From positions 1-15,187 of the forward strand of contig DXLX01000014.1 of NCBI GenBank assembly GCA_019414515.1: 15,187 nucleotides of DNA, read 5' to 3'. Within the stretch, counting starts at the first letter, position 1; each line of letters begins with the position of its first letter. Below, one piece after another: positions 1 to 6,395 of the stretch. The notes beneath the pieces were generated by a model. That model saw nothing but the letters and a program-made list of their open reading frames with translations. It did not search any database and was not told the DNA's origin. The stretch comes from Collinsella sp. Its GTDB lineage: Bacteria > Actinomycetota > Coriobacteriia > Coriobacteriales > Coriobacteriaceae. The position numbers and the translations under genes were made by a program.

Positions 1-65
1 GCATGGGAGCCTCCCAACCTCGTTGCGGCGCGGCTGCGCCTATGGCACTTCAACATCATTGTCGC

Positions 66-106
66 AGCCCCGACCCGCGGCCACGAGCGGGGGCTCCTAT
101 CTTTTT
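66..106 (+). terminator. Terminator-like hairpin of a gene left of the window
   Basis: AGCCCC (66-71) pairs with GGGGCT (90-95), with an alternative inner pairing of CCCGC (74-78) with GCGGG (87-91). A T-rich tail, CTTTTT, follows at 101-106. This is the form of an intrinsic terminator reading rightward, probably ending a gene outside the window. The tail is 5 nt away from the stem, so strength is uncertain. Confidence 0.42.
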
Positions 107-134
107 AGTGCCCTCGGATTGGGTCATAGTGTCT

Positions 135-175
135 GTCGTTGCCAAAACATCGGCGTTGTGGCAGATGCCAACGAC
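135..175. repeat. 7-bp inverted repeat, unknown role
   Basis: GTCGTTG (135-141) is complementary to CAACGAC (169-175), and a competing inner stem pairs TGCC (140-143) with GGCA (160-163). It lies in the gene-free stretch upstream of cutC. No T-tract follows, so it does not look like a terminator. It may be an operator, an RNA leader structure or part of the palindromic element next to it. Confidence 0.35.
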
Positions 176-187
176 TACCCCCTTTAT

Positions 188-252
188 GTTGCGATGGAAT
201 AGGGACTAAATGGGAGCCTCAGAGGCCAAAACAGTCCCTATTCCACCGCAAC
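188..252. repeat. Near-perfect 20-bp inverted repeat with 25-nt loop
   Basis: Positions 188-207 and 233-252 are reverse complements over 20 bp with a single non-Watson-Crick position (a T:C change that would be a G-U pair in one transcript sense). The loop contains a smaller hairpin, GCCT/AGGC (216-219/223-226). The 11-mer ATGGGAGCCTC at 210-220 also occurs at 3-13. The rest of 1-310 holds no convincing gene. The long, well-preserved stem suggests a palindromic intergenic repeat or a structured leader for cutC. Confidence 0.6.
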
Positions 253-310
253 TTCATGGGGGCGTGCGACAATGCCCATCGGAAAACGTTTGCCATCTGG
301 GGGTCTATCT

Positions 311-988
311 ATGCTGTACGAGTTTTGTGCCGAGAACTTTGAGCGGGTGCCGGCGGCTATCGATGCCGGTGCAAAGCGCATCGAGCTGTGCGACAACCTT
401 GCCGTCGGTGGCACTACGCCCTCGGCTGGTGTTATCAGCGCTACGGTCAGCTATGCTCACGAGCATGACGCACGAGCGATGTGCATGATTCGCCCGCGTG
501 GCGGTGACTTTCACTACAACCAGGACGAGCTGCGCATGATGGAGATGGACTTGGGTCTTGCCGTGAGCGCCGGCGCCGATGGCTTGGTCTTTGGCTGCTG
601 CAAGCCTTGTGCCGGCGGCTGGGCGCTCGACGAGCTTACGTTGGGCGCCCTCGTGATGGCCGCGGGCTGCGCGACCGAGGAGTGCAAGCGCGAGTCCCTT
701 GACATCACCTTCCACATGGCGTTTGACCAGCTCTCGCCCGAGGCTCAGCTCGATGCCGTCGACACACTCGCCGACTGCGGCATCACGCGTATCCTGACGC
801 ATGGTGGTGCTGCCGGAACGCCGATCGAGGACAATCTGGAGCACCTATCGCGTCTTGTCGAGTATGCGGGCGACCGCCTGACCATCCTTCCCGGCGGCGG
901 CATTTCCACGGCCAACCGCGATACCGTGGCGGCGGCATTGGGCGTCTCCGAGCTCCATGGCACCAAGATCGTGCCGCTGGAGGCGTAA
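311..988 (+). CDS. cutC: CutC family protein (PF03932)
   Basis: A TIM-barrel protein of the CutC family, 225 residues (E. coli CutC is about 248). The N-terminus MLYEFCAENFERV followed by AGAKRIELCDNLAVGGTTPS matches the conserved first strand and loop. RPRGGDF (from residue 61), FHMAFDQL, the ILTHGGAAG segment and PGGGIS (from residue 194) are the other family signatures. CutC is traditionally linked to copper tolerance, but that role is disputed and the enzymatic activity is not established. I chose ATG 311 over the in-frame ATG 272 because homology begins there and GGGGG at 299-303 gives a well-placed ribosome binding site. The extra 13 residues from ATG 272 look unrelated to the family. 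The stop lies 3 nt before the next gene, so the two are probably co-transcribed. Confidence 0.93.
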   Translation: MLYEFCAENFERVPAAIDAGAKRIELCDNLAVGGTTPSAGVISATVSYAHEHDARAMCMIRPRGGDFHYNQDELRMMEMDLGLAVSAGADGLVFGCCKPCAGGWALDELTLGALVMAAGCATEECKRESLDITFHMAFDQLSPEAQLDAVDTLADCGITRILTHGGAAGTPIEDNLEHLSRLVEYAGDRLTILPGGGISTANRDTVAAALGVSELHGTKIVPLEA

Positions 989-991
989 CCC

Positions 992-1789
992 GTGGCGCTG
1001 GTATTTGACGTTCAGCAGGCGAGCGGCAAGCCCGACGACAACCGGCGCCCTGGCACCGCGTGCCCCTTTTGCGATACCGAGGGACTCGCCAATATCATCC
1101 GGCGCGACGGCGACTGCATCTGGCTCGAGAATAAGTTCAAAACCCTGCGCGCCACCCGTCAAACCGTGCTGATCGAGTCAGCCGATCACGATGCCGACCT
1201 GGTGACCTATGAGCCAGATGAACTCCACCATGTGATGAGGTTTGCCCTGGATTGCTGGCAGCAGATGATCGATTCACGGCAGTATCGAAGCGTGCTCATG
1301 TACAAGAACAAGGGTCCTCTCTCGGGCGGTAGTCTCGTTCATCCGCACATGCAGATTGTGGGTTTGGAGCAGGAAGACGGCTATGCTTCGTTGACTTCCG
1401 CCAATTTCGAAGGCATCAATGTCTGGCAACAGGGGAGAATCGCGGCCAACATCTCAACCGAACCGATCATGGGGTTCTTTGAGGTCAACGTTTCAGCCCC
1501 GCAGGGAATCGCCGCCAGCGATGACACAAGAGACCAAGCCGAGGCAGATCTCTTCGCCGATGCGATCCAGGTGGCTCTGCGCTATATCCTGAACGAGCAC
1601 CACGGTGGTCGCGCAGAGTCGTACAACTTGTTCTTCTATCACCTGGGCGGTCGGACCATTGCCAAGGCGCTGCCGCGTTGGGTGGTTTCGCCCTACTTTG
1701 TCGGCTATCGTTTGGCCCAGGTCAATGCCGAGACAACGCTCGATATCGATGCTGAGCGCTTGCGTGCGCATCTGGAAACGCTCGTATAG
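992..1789 (+). CDS. GalT/HIT-like protein, DUF4931 type
   Basis: 265 residues from a GTG start, with GGAGG (979-983) inside the end of cutC as its ribosome binding site. Two features tie it to the GalT branch of the histidine-triad superfamily. A CPFC motif at residues 24-27 could bind zinc. HPHMQ at 117-121 corresponds to the GalT HPHxQ active site, where the first His binds metal and the second is the nucleotidylated nucleophile. KNKGPLSGGSLVHPH around it and ESYNLFFYHLGG near residue 210 are typical of the DUF4931-like group. It may be a nucleotidyltransferase or nucleotide-sugar/dinucleotide phosphorylase, but the substrate cannot be read from the sequence. It lacks the full length of a canonical GalT (about 350 residues). 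Coupled to cutC by a 3-nt gap. No clear terminator is visible in the 30 nt before the convergent gene. Confidence 0.82.
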   Translation: MALVFDVQQASGKPDDNRRPGTACPFCDTEGLANIIRRDGDCIWLENKFKTLRATRQTVLIESADHDADLVTYEPDELHHVMRFALDCWQQMIDSRQYRSVLMYKNKGPLSGGSLVHPHMQIVGLEQEDGYASLTSANFEGINVWQQGRIAANISTEPIMGFFEVNVSAPQGIAASDDTRDQAEADLFADAIQVALRYILNEHHGGRAESYNLFFYHLGGRTIAKALPRWVVSPYFVGYRLAQVNAETTLDIDAERLRAHLETLV

Positions 1790-1819
1790 CAAGATTAACA
1801 CCCGTGTAATGCGGACAGT

Positions 1820-2818
1820 CTAGCGCGCCATGGCGTCGCGGCCGGCCTCGACACGCTTGCGCTGGGCGGCGCGCTCCTCGCCGGTCAGACGCTCAAAGAG
1901 ATGCCCGATAAACGAGGCGAGTATCTGCTGAAACAGCGTTCCGCACATGACGGGAAACACGACTTCGCCTGGAAAGTACTGTGTGGCGATGACGGCGCCC
2001 GAAGAGATGTTACGCATGCCGCAGGTAAAGCACATGGTAGTCGTCTCGCTATATGGCAGATGCAGCGCACGGGCGACCAGAAAACCGACGACAAAGCCGC
2101 TGATGGCGAAGGTCAAAATAAAGAGGGCGACTTCCAGACGCATCGCGTTCATGTGCAGGACGTACTCGCTCATGGCGGTGGAGTTGGAGGCGATAATGCC
2201 CATCATCATGAACTTGCAGGCGGGCGAGAGCGCGGGGGAGAGCTTCTCGTGTCCCCATCCACGTGTGAGCTCGTTGATCACGATGCCGAGCACGGCGGGG
2301 ATGGCGATCATAAAGGCCATGTCCTGCATCATGCTCGGCACATCGATCGAGACGGTGGCACCCAGCAAGAGCTTCAGCGTGAGCGGAATCGTCACAGGCG
2401 AGATAACCGAGGACGTCAGGATGATGGTGAGCGCGAGCGGGCCGTTGCCGCCGAACATGCTAATCCACATAAAGGCAGTGACCGCCACGGGTACGCTGTA
2501 CTCGAGCACGATGCCGCAGACAAGGTTGGGATTGGAGCCAAAGAACAGCGATCCCATGGCATAGGCTGCTATGGGAATAAGCACCGCCGAGACGAGCAGC
2601 GCCAAAATCAGGTGCAGGGGACGGCGGAACACCTCAGCGACCTGGTGGAAGGTGTTGCTGAGCGCACCTTGGAACGTCATAAAGGCGAAGAGGGCGGGAA
2701 CGATGGGCTTGAGTACGCCGATCTGCTGGGGAAAGAGCACGCCGAGCGTTACGCAAATCGGAACGATGACCTGCATATGCCCCGCGAGGAACTTTCCCAG
2801 TCCAACCCATTGCTTCAT
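1820..2818 (-). CDS. Bile acid:sodium symporter (BASS) family protein
   Basis: 332 residues and strongly hydrophobic, with about nine or ten predicted membrane segments, as expected for the BASS/SBF fold (PF01758). Typical stretches are GIVLEYSVPVAVTAFMW in the first half and CGMRNISSGAVIATQYF plus PVMCGTLFQQI near the C-terminus, the region that forms the crossover and sodium-site helices in this family. The C-terminus is a charged cytoplasmic tail. Members move organic anions such as bile acids, pantoate or 2-keto acids with sodium; the substrate here is unknown. The start at 2818 (MKQWVGLGKF) has AAAGGGAG about 10 nt upstream on its own strand. An in-frame upstream ATG at 2878 would add 20 polar residues and lacks a good ribosome binding site. 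Transcribed towards the GalT-like gene and divergently from recJ. Confidence 0.88.
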   Translation of the reverse strand: MKQWVGLGKFLAGHMQVIVPICVTLGVLFPQQIGVLKPIVPALFAFMTFQGALSNTFHQVAEVFRRPLHLILALLVSAVLIPIAAYAMGSLFFGSNPNLVCGIVLEYSVPVAVTAFMWISMFGGNGPLALTIILTSSVISPVTIPLTLKLLLGATVSIDVPSMMQDMAFMIAIPAVLGIVINELTRGWGHEKLSPALSPACKFMMMGIIASNSTAMSEYVLHMNAMRLEVALFILTFAISGFVVGFLVARALHLPYSETTTMCFTCGMRNISSGAVIATQYFPGEVVFPVMCGTLFQQILASFIGHLFERLTGEERAAQRKRVEAGRDAMAR

Positions 2819-2965
2819 ATGCCCCGTGACTCCCTTTATCCGCGAACTCGTTTGAATGGATATGCTAGACGCTCGCATGCGTCCGTGCGTCAGAAACGCT
2901 CGATTATTTCGAGGCTATTACCGGCCTCGTTTACCGAAACCAGGGCGTGCCGCGAGGCTCTGCGT

Positions 2966-2984
2966 CCGTGCCGCACGGTATAAT
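2966..2984 (+). promoter_or_regulatory. Promoter -10 box with abutting palindrome, recJ-rel
   Basis: A perfect TATAAT lies at 2979-2984. The -35 region about 17 nt upstream is poor. Immediately 5' of the -10 box is the inverted repeat CCGTGC-C-GCACGG (2966-2978), filling the spacer where a repressor or activator would sit. It likely drives the leader ORF, recJ and rel. Confidence 0.55.
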
Positions 2985-3002
2985 AAATCCGTTCAACAGA
3001 TC

Positions 3003-3020
3003 TGCCTGCCGAAGCGGGCA
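3003..3020 (+). promoter_or_regulatory. 5'-UTR hairpin, 7-bp stem with CGAA loop
   Basis: TGCCTGC (3003-3009) pairs with GCGGGCA (3014-3020), including one G-U pair, closed by the tetraloop CGAA. It falls between the predicted start of transcription (about 2991) and the AGAGG ribosome binding site at 3026-3030. It could stabilise the mRNA or tune initiation on the leader ORF. Confidence 0.4.
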
Positions 3021-3040
3021 TACACAGAGGACTCATCGCT

Positions 3041-3106
3041 ATGAACCGTGAGAGGTATCGCGGCGACCTGCCCCTATCGGGGGTGGGCGCCTATGTCATC
3101 GCTTAA
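3041..3106 (+). CDS. Possible 21-codon leader ORF overlapping recJ start
   Basis: ATG 3041 has AGAGG (3026-3030) 10 nt upstream, and the frame runs 21 codons (MNRERYRGDLPLSGVGAYVIA) to TAA at 3104-3106. It overlaps the start of recJ (ATG 3093) by 14 nt in a different frame. Translating ribosomes would pass through the hairpin at 3062-3091 that covers the recJ ribosome binding site, which is the usual layout for translational coupling. The peptide has no recognisable domain or run of regulatory codons. It may be a chance ORF; the context is what supports it. Confidence 0.4.
   Translation: MNRERYRGDLPLSGVGAYVIA
3062..3091 (+). promoter_or_regulatory. Hairpin sequestering the recJ ribosome binding site
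   Basis: GGCG (3062-3065), CC (3067-3068) and CCCC (3071-3074) pair with CGCC (3088-3091), GG (3085-3086) and GGGG (3079-3082) around a TATC loop: 10 GC pairs out of 13 positions. The 3' arm contains the G-rich ribosome binding site for ATG 3093. Free recJ mRNA would be occluded unless the upstream ORF is translated. Confidence 0.45.
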
Positions 3107-6100
3107 GACGACGCATCGCTGGGCGGTCGCTCAGCAAAATCCCGAGCTCGAAAAGGAGCTTTCGGCTGGTCTGGGCATACCCGGGCTGGTGGCGCGCATT
3201 ATGGTTGCGCACGGCATTACATCCATCGAGGAAGGCCAGCTGTTTTTGACGCCTTCGCTCGATCGCGACTGGGCGGACCCGCTTGTTATTCCGGGCATGG
3301 CGGTCGTCGCCGACCGCGTTGAGCGTGCTATTCGCAACCACGAGCGTATCGCCGTCTTTGGCGATTTTGACGTCGACGGCATTACGTCGACTTGTCTGTT
3401 GACCGAGGCGCTACGTTCGTTTGGCGCCAACGTCACGCCGTTTATTCCGCACCGCTTTGACGAGGGCTACGGCCTGTCGCGTGCGGCGCTCGACCGCGTC
3501 AACGAGCTTGCTCAACCCAACCTGATTGTGACCGTCGATAACGGTATTGCTGCCAAGGAAGAGGTCTCCTACCTGGAGAGCCTGGGGATTGATTTGGTGG
3601 TCACGGACCATCACGAGCCGTCCGACCAGGTGCCGCAGGGCGTGCCCCTGACCGACCCCAAGCTCGAGGACGAGGGCCCCTCGCGCGAGCTTGCCGGTGC
3701 CGGTGTGGCGCTTAAGCTGGTACAGGTCCTGGGCGAGCGTTTGGGCAAGCCGTCGTATTGGCGTTCGCTGATAGAGGTCGCGGCGCTGGGCACCGTGTCC
3801 GACATGATGCCGCTCACGCCCGAGAATCGCGCACTGGTCGCCGAGGGCATCCAGCAGATGCGCGTGACGGCCCGCCCCGGTTATATCGCGCTTGCCGCAC
3901 TTGCCAAGGCCGACCTTTCTACCATTACGGCCGACGGCCTGTCGTTTTCGCTCATCCCTCGTCTGAATGCTGCCGGCCGCATGGCTGATCCCAAGCTGGC
4001 GCTCGACCTGCTGCTTGCCCGCGACCCCATCGAAGCGAGCGCGCTTGCCGCCGAGCTCGAGGAAATCAATCGCCAACGCCGCGAGATCGAGGCCGAGCTT
4101 ACGCGCGATGCCATGGCGAAGGTCGAGGAGACTTATGACGGCGGGCGCGCGATTGTCGTGGGCGGCGAAGGTTGGCACGAGGGCGTCAAGGGCATCGTGG
4201 CGAGCCGCCTGACCAACCGTTATCACGTGCCGGCGCTGCTGTTCTCGATCGAGGACGGTATCGCTCGCGGTTCGGGTCGCTCGGTGGGCAAAGTCAACCT
4301 GTTCGACGCCGTAGAACGCTGCTCCGACCTGCTGATTCGTCGCGGCGGGCATGCCGGTGCGGTGGGCGTGACCATCGAGGCATCCAAGCTCGATGAGTTC
4401 CGCCGTCGCCTTTCGGCCGTGCTATCGGAGCTTCCTGCCGATGACTTTGAGGACACTGACGAGGTTGCCGCCACCGTTGACCTCTCCGAGCTGAATATCG
4501 AGACCATCGAGCAGATTTCCCGTCTTGAGCCGTTTGGCCAGGGCAATAAGGTGCCGCTTCTGGCCGCCGAGGGCGTGACGATGTGCGATCGCGCCGTGGT
4601 GGGCAAAACCGGCGAGCACATGCGCTTTGTGGCGACCGATGGCGCCGCGAGCGTGCCGGCCATCATGTTCCGCGTGCCGCAGATCGATAAACTCATCAAT
4701 TGCGACAGTGCCGTCGACTTGGTGTTCGAGGCCGTGGCCGAACATTGGCAGGGACGTGTGAAGCCCAAGCTCATGATTAAAGATGTCTTGGTGCGCGATA
4801 CCGCGGCGCCCAATATCGACGATCCGGCATGTGAGCTTCGCCGCGGCGTGCAACCAGCGGATTCTGGCCTGCGCCTGGAGTCGCGTAAACGTGAGACGCT
4901 CGCCCAGCTTTCTTATACCGAGCTCACGCGCTCGCTTATCCATAGCTTTATCGGCTCGAACCAGCCGCATCGCGCGCAGGTCGAGGCACTCGACGCGCTC
5001 GCCGACCACCAGAGCGTCTTGGCCGTTATGGGGACGGGGCGCGGCAAGTCGCTCATCTTCCATGTGCACGCCGCGCGCGAGGCGGTCCTTCGTGGGCGGG
5101 CGAGCATCTTTGTCTATCCGCTGCGCGCGCTCGTTGCCGACCAGGCTTATCACCTCTCGTCGACGATGGCTGCGCTCGGCATTGGCGTGGGCGTGTTGAC
5201 CGGCGAGACCGTGGAGGCAGCGCGCGATGACGTGTTTGCCGGCCTGGCTTCGGGCCGCACCGGCATCGTTCTCACGACGCCGGAGTTCCTGTCTATCCAT
5301 CGCGATCGCTTTGCACGTTCTGGACGTATTGGCTTTGTCGTTATCGATGAGGCACACCATGCCGGTCTTGCCAAAGGCGGCGACCGGAGCGCCTACCTCG
5401 ACATGCCCGATATTCTCAAAGCCCTGGGCGACCCCGTTGTCATGGCGGCAACGGCTACCGCGACGGCCCCGGTCGTGGCGGAGCTTGCTCGTGTATTGCC
5501 GATTACCAGGACGGTGGTCGACGAGACCGTTCGCGAGAACCTGCAACTCGAGGACGACCGTGACCTTGCGAGCCGCGAAAATCGCCTGGTGTCAATCGTG
5601 GCGACGGGGGAGAAGACCGTCATCTACGTCAACTCGCGCGACCAGTCCGTGGCGCTTGCCAAGACGTTGCGCAAACGCGTGCCCGACTGCGCGACCCATA
5701 TTGCGTTCTATAACGCCGGGCTTGCGCGCTCCGATCGCCGCCGTGTCGAGGAAGCGTTTCGCGACGGAAGCCTCAGTTGCATCGTTTCGACCTCTGCCTT
5801 CGGTGAGGGCGTCAACCTGCCCGATATCCGTCATGTCGTGCTCTACCACATGCCGTTTGGTGCGATTGAGTTTAACCAGATGAGTGGCCGTGCCGGCCGC
5901 GATGGACAGCCCGCCGTGATTCACCTGCTCTATTCGTCGCGTGACGCTCGTATTAATGAGCGCCTGCTCGATTGTTACGCGCCCGAGCGCGATGAGCTTG
6001 TCACTCTCTATCGAGCGCTGCAGACCATGTGGCGCTCCAACCGTGGCAAGACGGGGGACGATTCATTCTGCGCGAGCGATATCGACATTGCGCAGATGTG

Positions 6101-6380
6101 TCTTGCCATCGATGCCCGCACGCCGGTCGACGAGCGCTCGGTGGAAAGCGGCCTGGGAATCTTCGAAGAACTCGGTTTCTGCCGCGTTTCGGGGTTTGAC
6201 GATACGCGTCGCATCGCGATGGCGGAAAACCCCGGTCGCGTGCAATTAAGCAGGTCAATTCGCTATTTGGAGGGCTTGCGCTCGCGCATGGAGTTCACGG
6301 CTTTTCGGAGCTGGGCACTCGATTCGTGCGCTTCTGATATGCTAGCCAAAGTTAACCGCCCGATCGTACCGCGGGCCTAG
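3093..6380 (+). CDS. recJ: RecJ exonuclease fused to RecQ-like DEAH helicase
   Basis: 1095 residues, about twice a typical RecJ. The N-terminal half is a complete DHH/DHHA1 single-strand-specific 5'-3' exonuclease: GDFDVDG (90-96), VDNG (D149), TDHHEP (DHH 172-174), GTVSD (D237), GWHEGVKGIVASR (360-372), GSGRS (393-397), GGH (418-420) and FGQGN (481-485) leading into the OB region. The second half is an intact superfamily 2 helicase: Walker A GTGRGKS (647-653), DEAHH (752-756), ATATATA (from 786), and motif VI QMSGRAGRDG (929-938), closest to RecQ. The last 100 or so residues (IFEELGFCRV, RYLEGLRSRMEF) resemble the RecJ C-terminal winged segment of Gram-positive bacteria. RecQ and RecJ cooperate in RecF-pathway end resection, so the fusion would unwind and digest in one chain. 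ATG 3093 is preferred over GTG 3048 because RecJ homology starts there and G-rich sequence precedes it. rel begins 15 nt after the stop. Confidence 0.93.
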   Translation: MSSLKTTHRWAVAQQNPELEKELSAGLGIPGLVARIMVAHGITSIEEGQLFLTPSLDRDWADPLVIPGMAVVADRVERAIRNHERIAVFGDFDVDGITSTCLLTEALRSFGANVTPFIPHRFDEGYGLSRAALDRVNELAQPNLIVTVDNGIAAKEEVSYLESLGIDLVVTDHHEPSDQVPQGVPLTDPKLEDEGPSRELAGAGVALKLVQVLGERLGKPSYWRSLIEVAALGTVSDMMPLTPENRALVAEGIQQMRVTARPGYIALAALAKADLSTITADGLSFSLIPRLNAAGRMADPKLALDLLLARDPIEASALAAELEEINRQRREIEAELTRDAMAKVEETYDGGRAIVVGGEGWHEGVKGIVASRLTNRYHVPALLFSIEDGIARGSGRSVGKVNLFDAVERCSDLLIRRGGHAGAVGVTIEASKLDEFRRRLSAVLSELPADDFEDTDEVAATVDLSELNIETIEQISRLEPFGQGNKVPLLAAEGVTMCDRAVVGKTGEHMRFVATDGAASVPAIMFRVPQIDKLINCDSAVDLVFEAVAEHWQGRVKPKLMIKDVLVRDTAAPNIDDPACELRRGVQPADSGLRLESRKRETLAQLSYTELTRSLIHSFIGSNQPHRAQVEALDALADHQSVLAVMGTGRGKSLIFHVHAAREAVLRGRASIFVYPLRALVADQAYHLSSTMAALGIGVGVLTGETVEAARDDVFAGLASGRTGIVLTTPEFLSIHRDRFARSGRIGFVVIDEAHHAGLAKGGDRSAYLDMPDILKALGDPVVMAATATATAPVVAELARVLPITRTVVDETVRENLQLEDDRDLASRENRLVSIVATGEKTVIYVNSRDQSVALAKTLRKRVPDCATHIAFYNAGLARSDRRRVEEAFRDGSLSCIVSTSAFGEGVNLPDIRHVVLYHMPFGAIEFNQMSGRAGRDGQPAVIHLLYSSRDARINERLLDCYAPERDELVTLYRALQTMWRSNRGKTGDDSFCASDIDIAQMCLAIDARTPVDERSVESGLGIFEELGFCRVSGFDDTRRIAMAENPGRVQLSRSIRYLEGLRSRMEFTAFRSWALDSCASDMLAKVNRPIVPRA

Positions 6381-6395
6381 GGGAAGGGGACCTCG

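Noticed and set aside
3..488. Short plus-strand frames at the left edge, two beginning MGAS
   Set aside because: They run through the hairpins at 66-252 and into cutC in another frame. The shared MGAS reflects a repeated 11-mer rather than related proteins.
1901..2983. Plus-strand 360-codon frame opposite the symporter gene
   Set aside because: It lies antisense to a clear BASS family protein. Its translation is a low-complexity mix of Asp, Glu, His, Arg and Gly typical of the complement of a membrane protein gene in GC-rich DNA.
3411..5546. Long minus-strand frames inside recJ (313 and 374 codons)
   Set aside because: They are shadows of the recJ coding strand, have no domains, and are explained by high GC at third codon positions. 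The plus frame has every RecJ and helicase motif.
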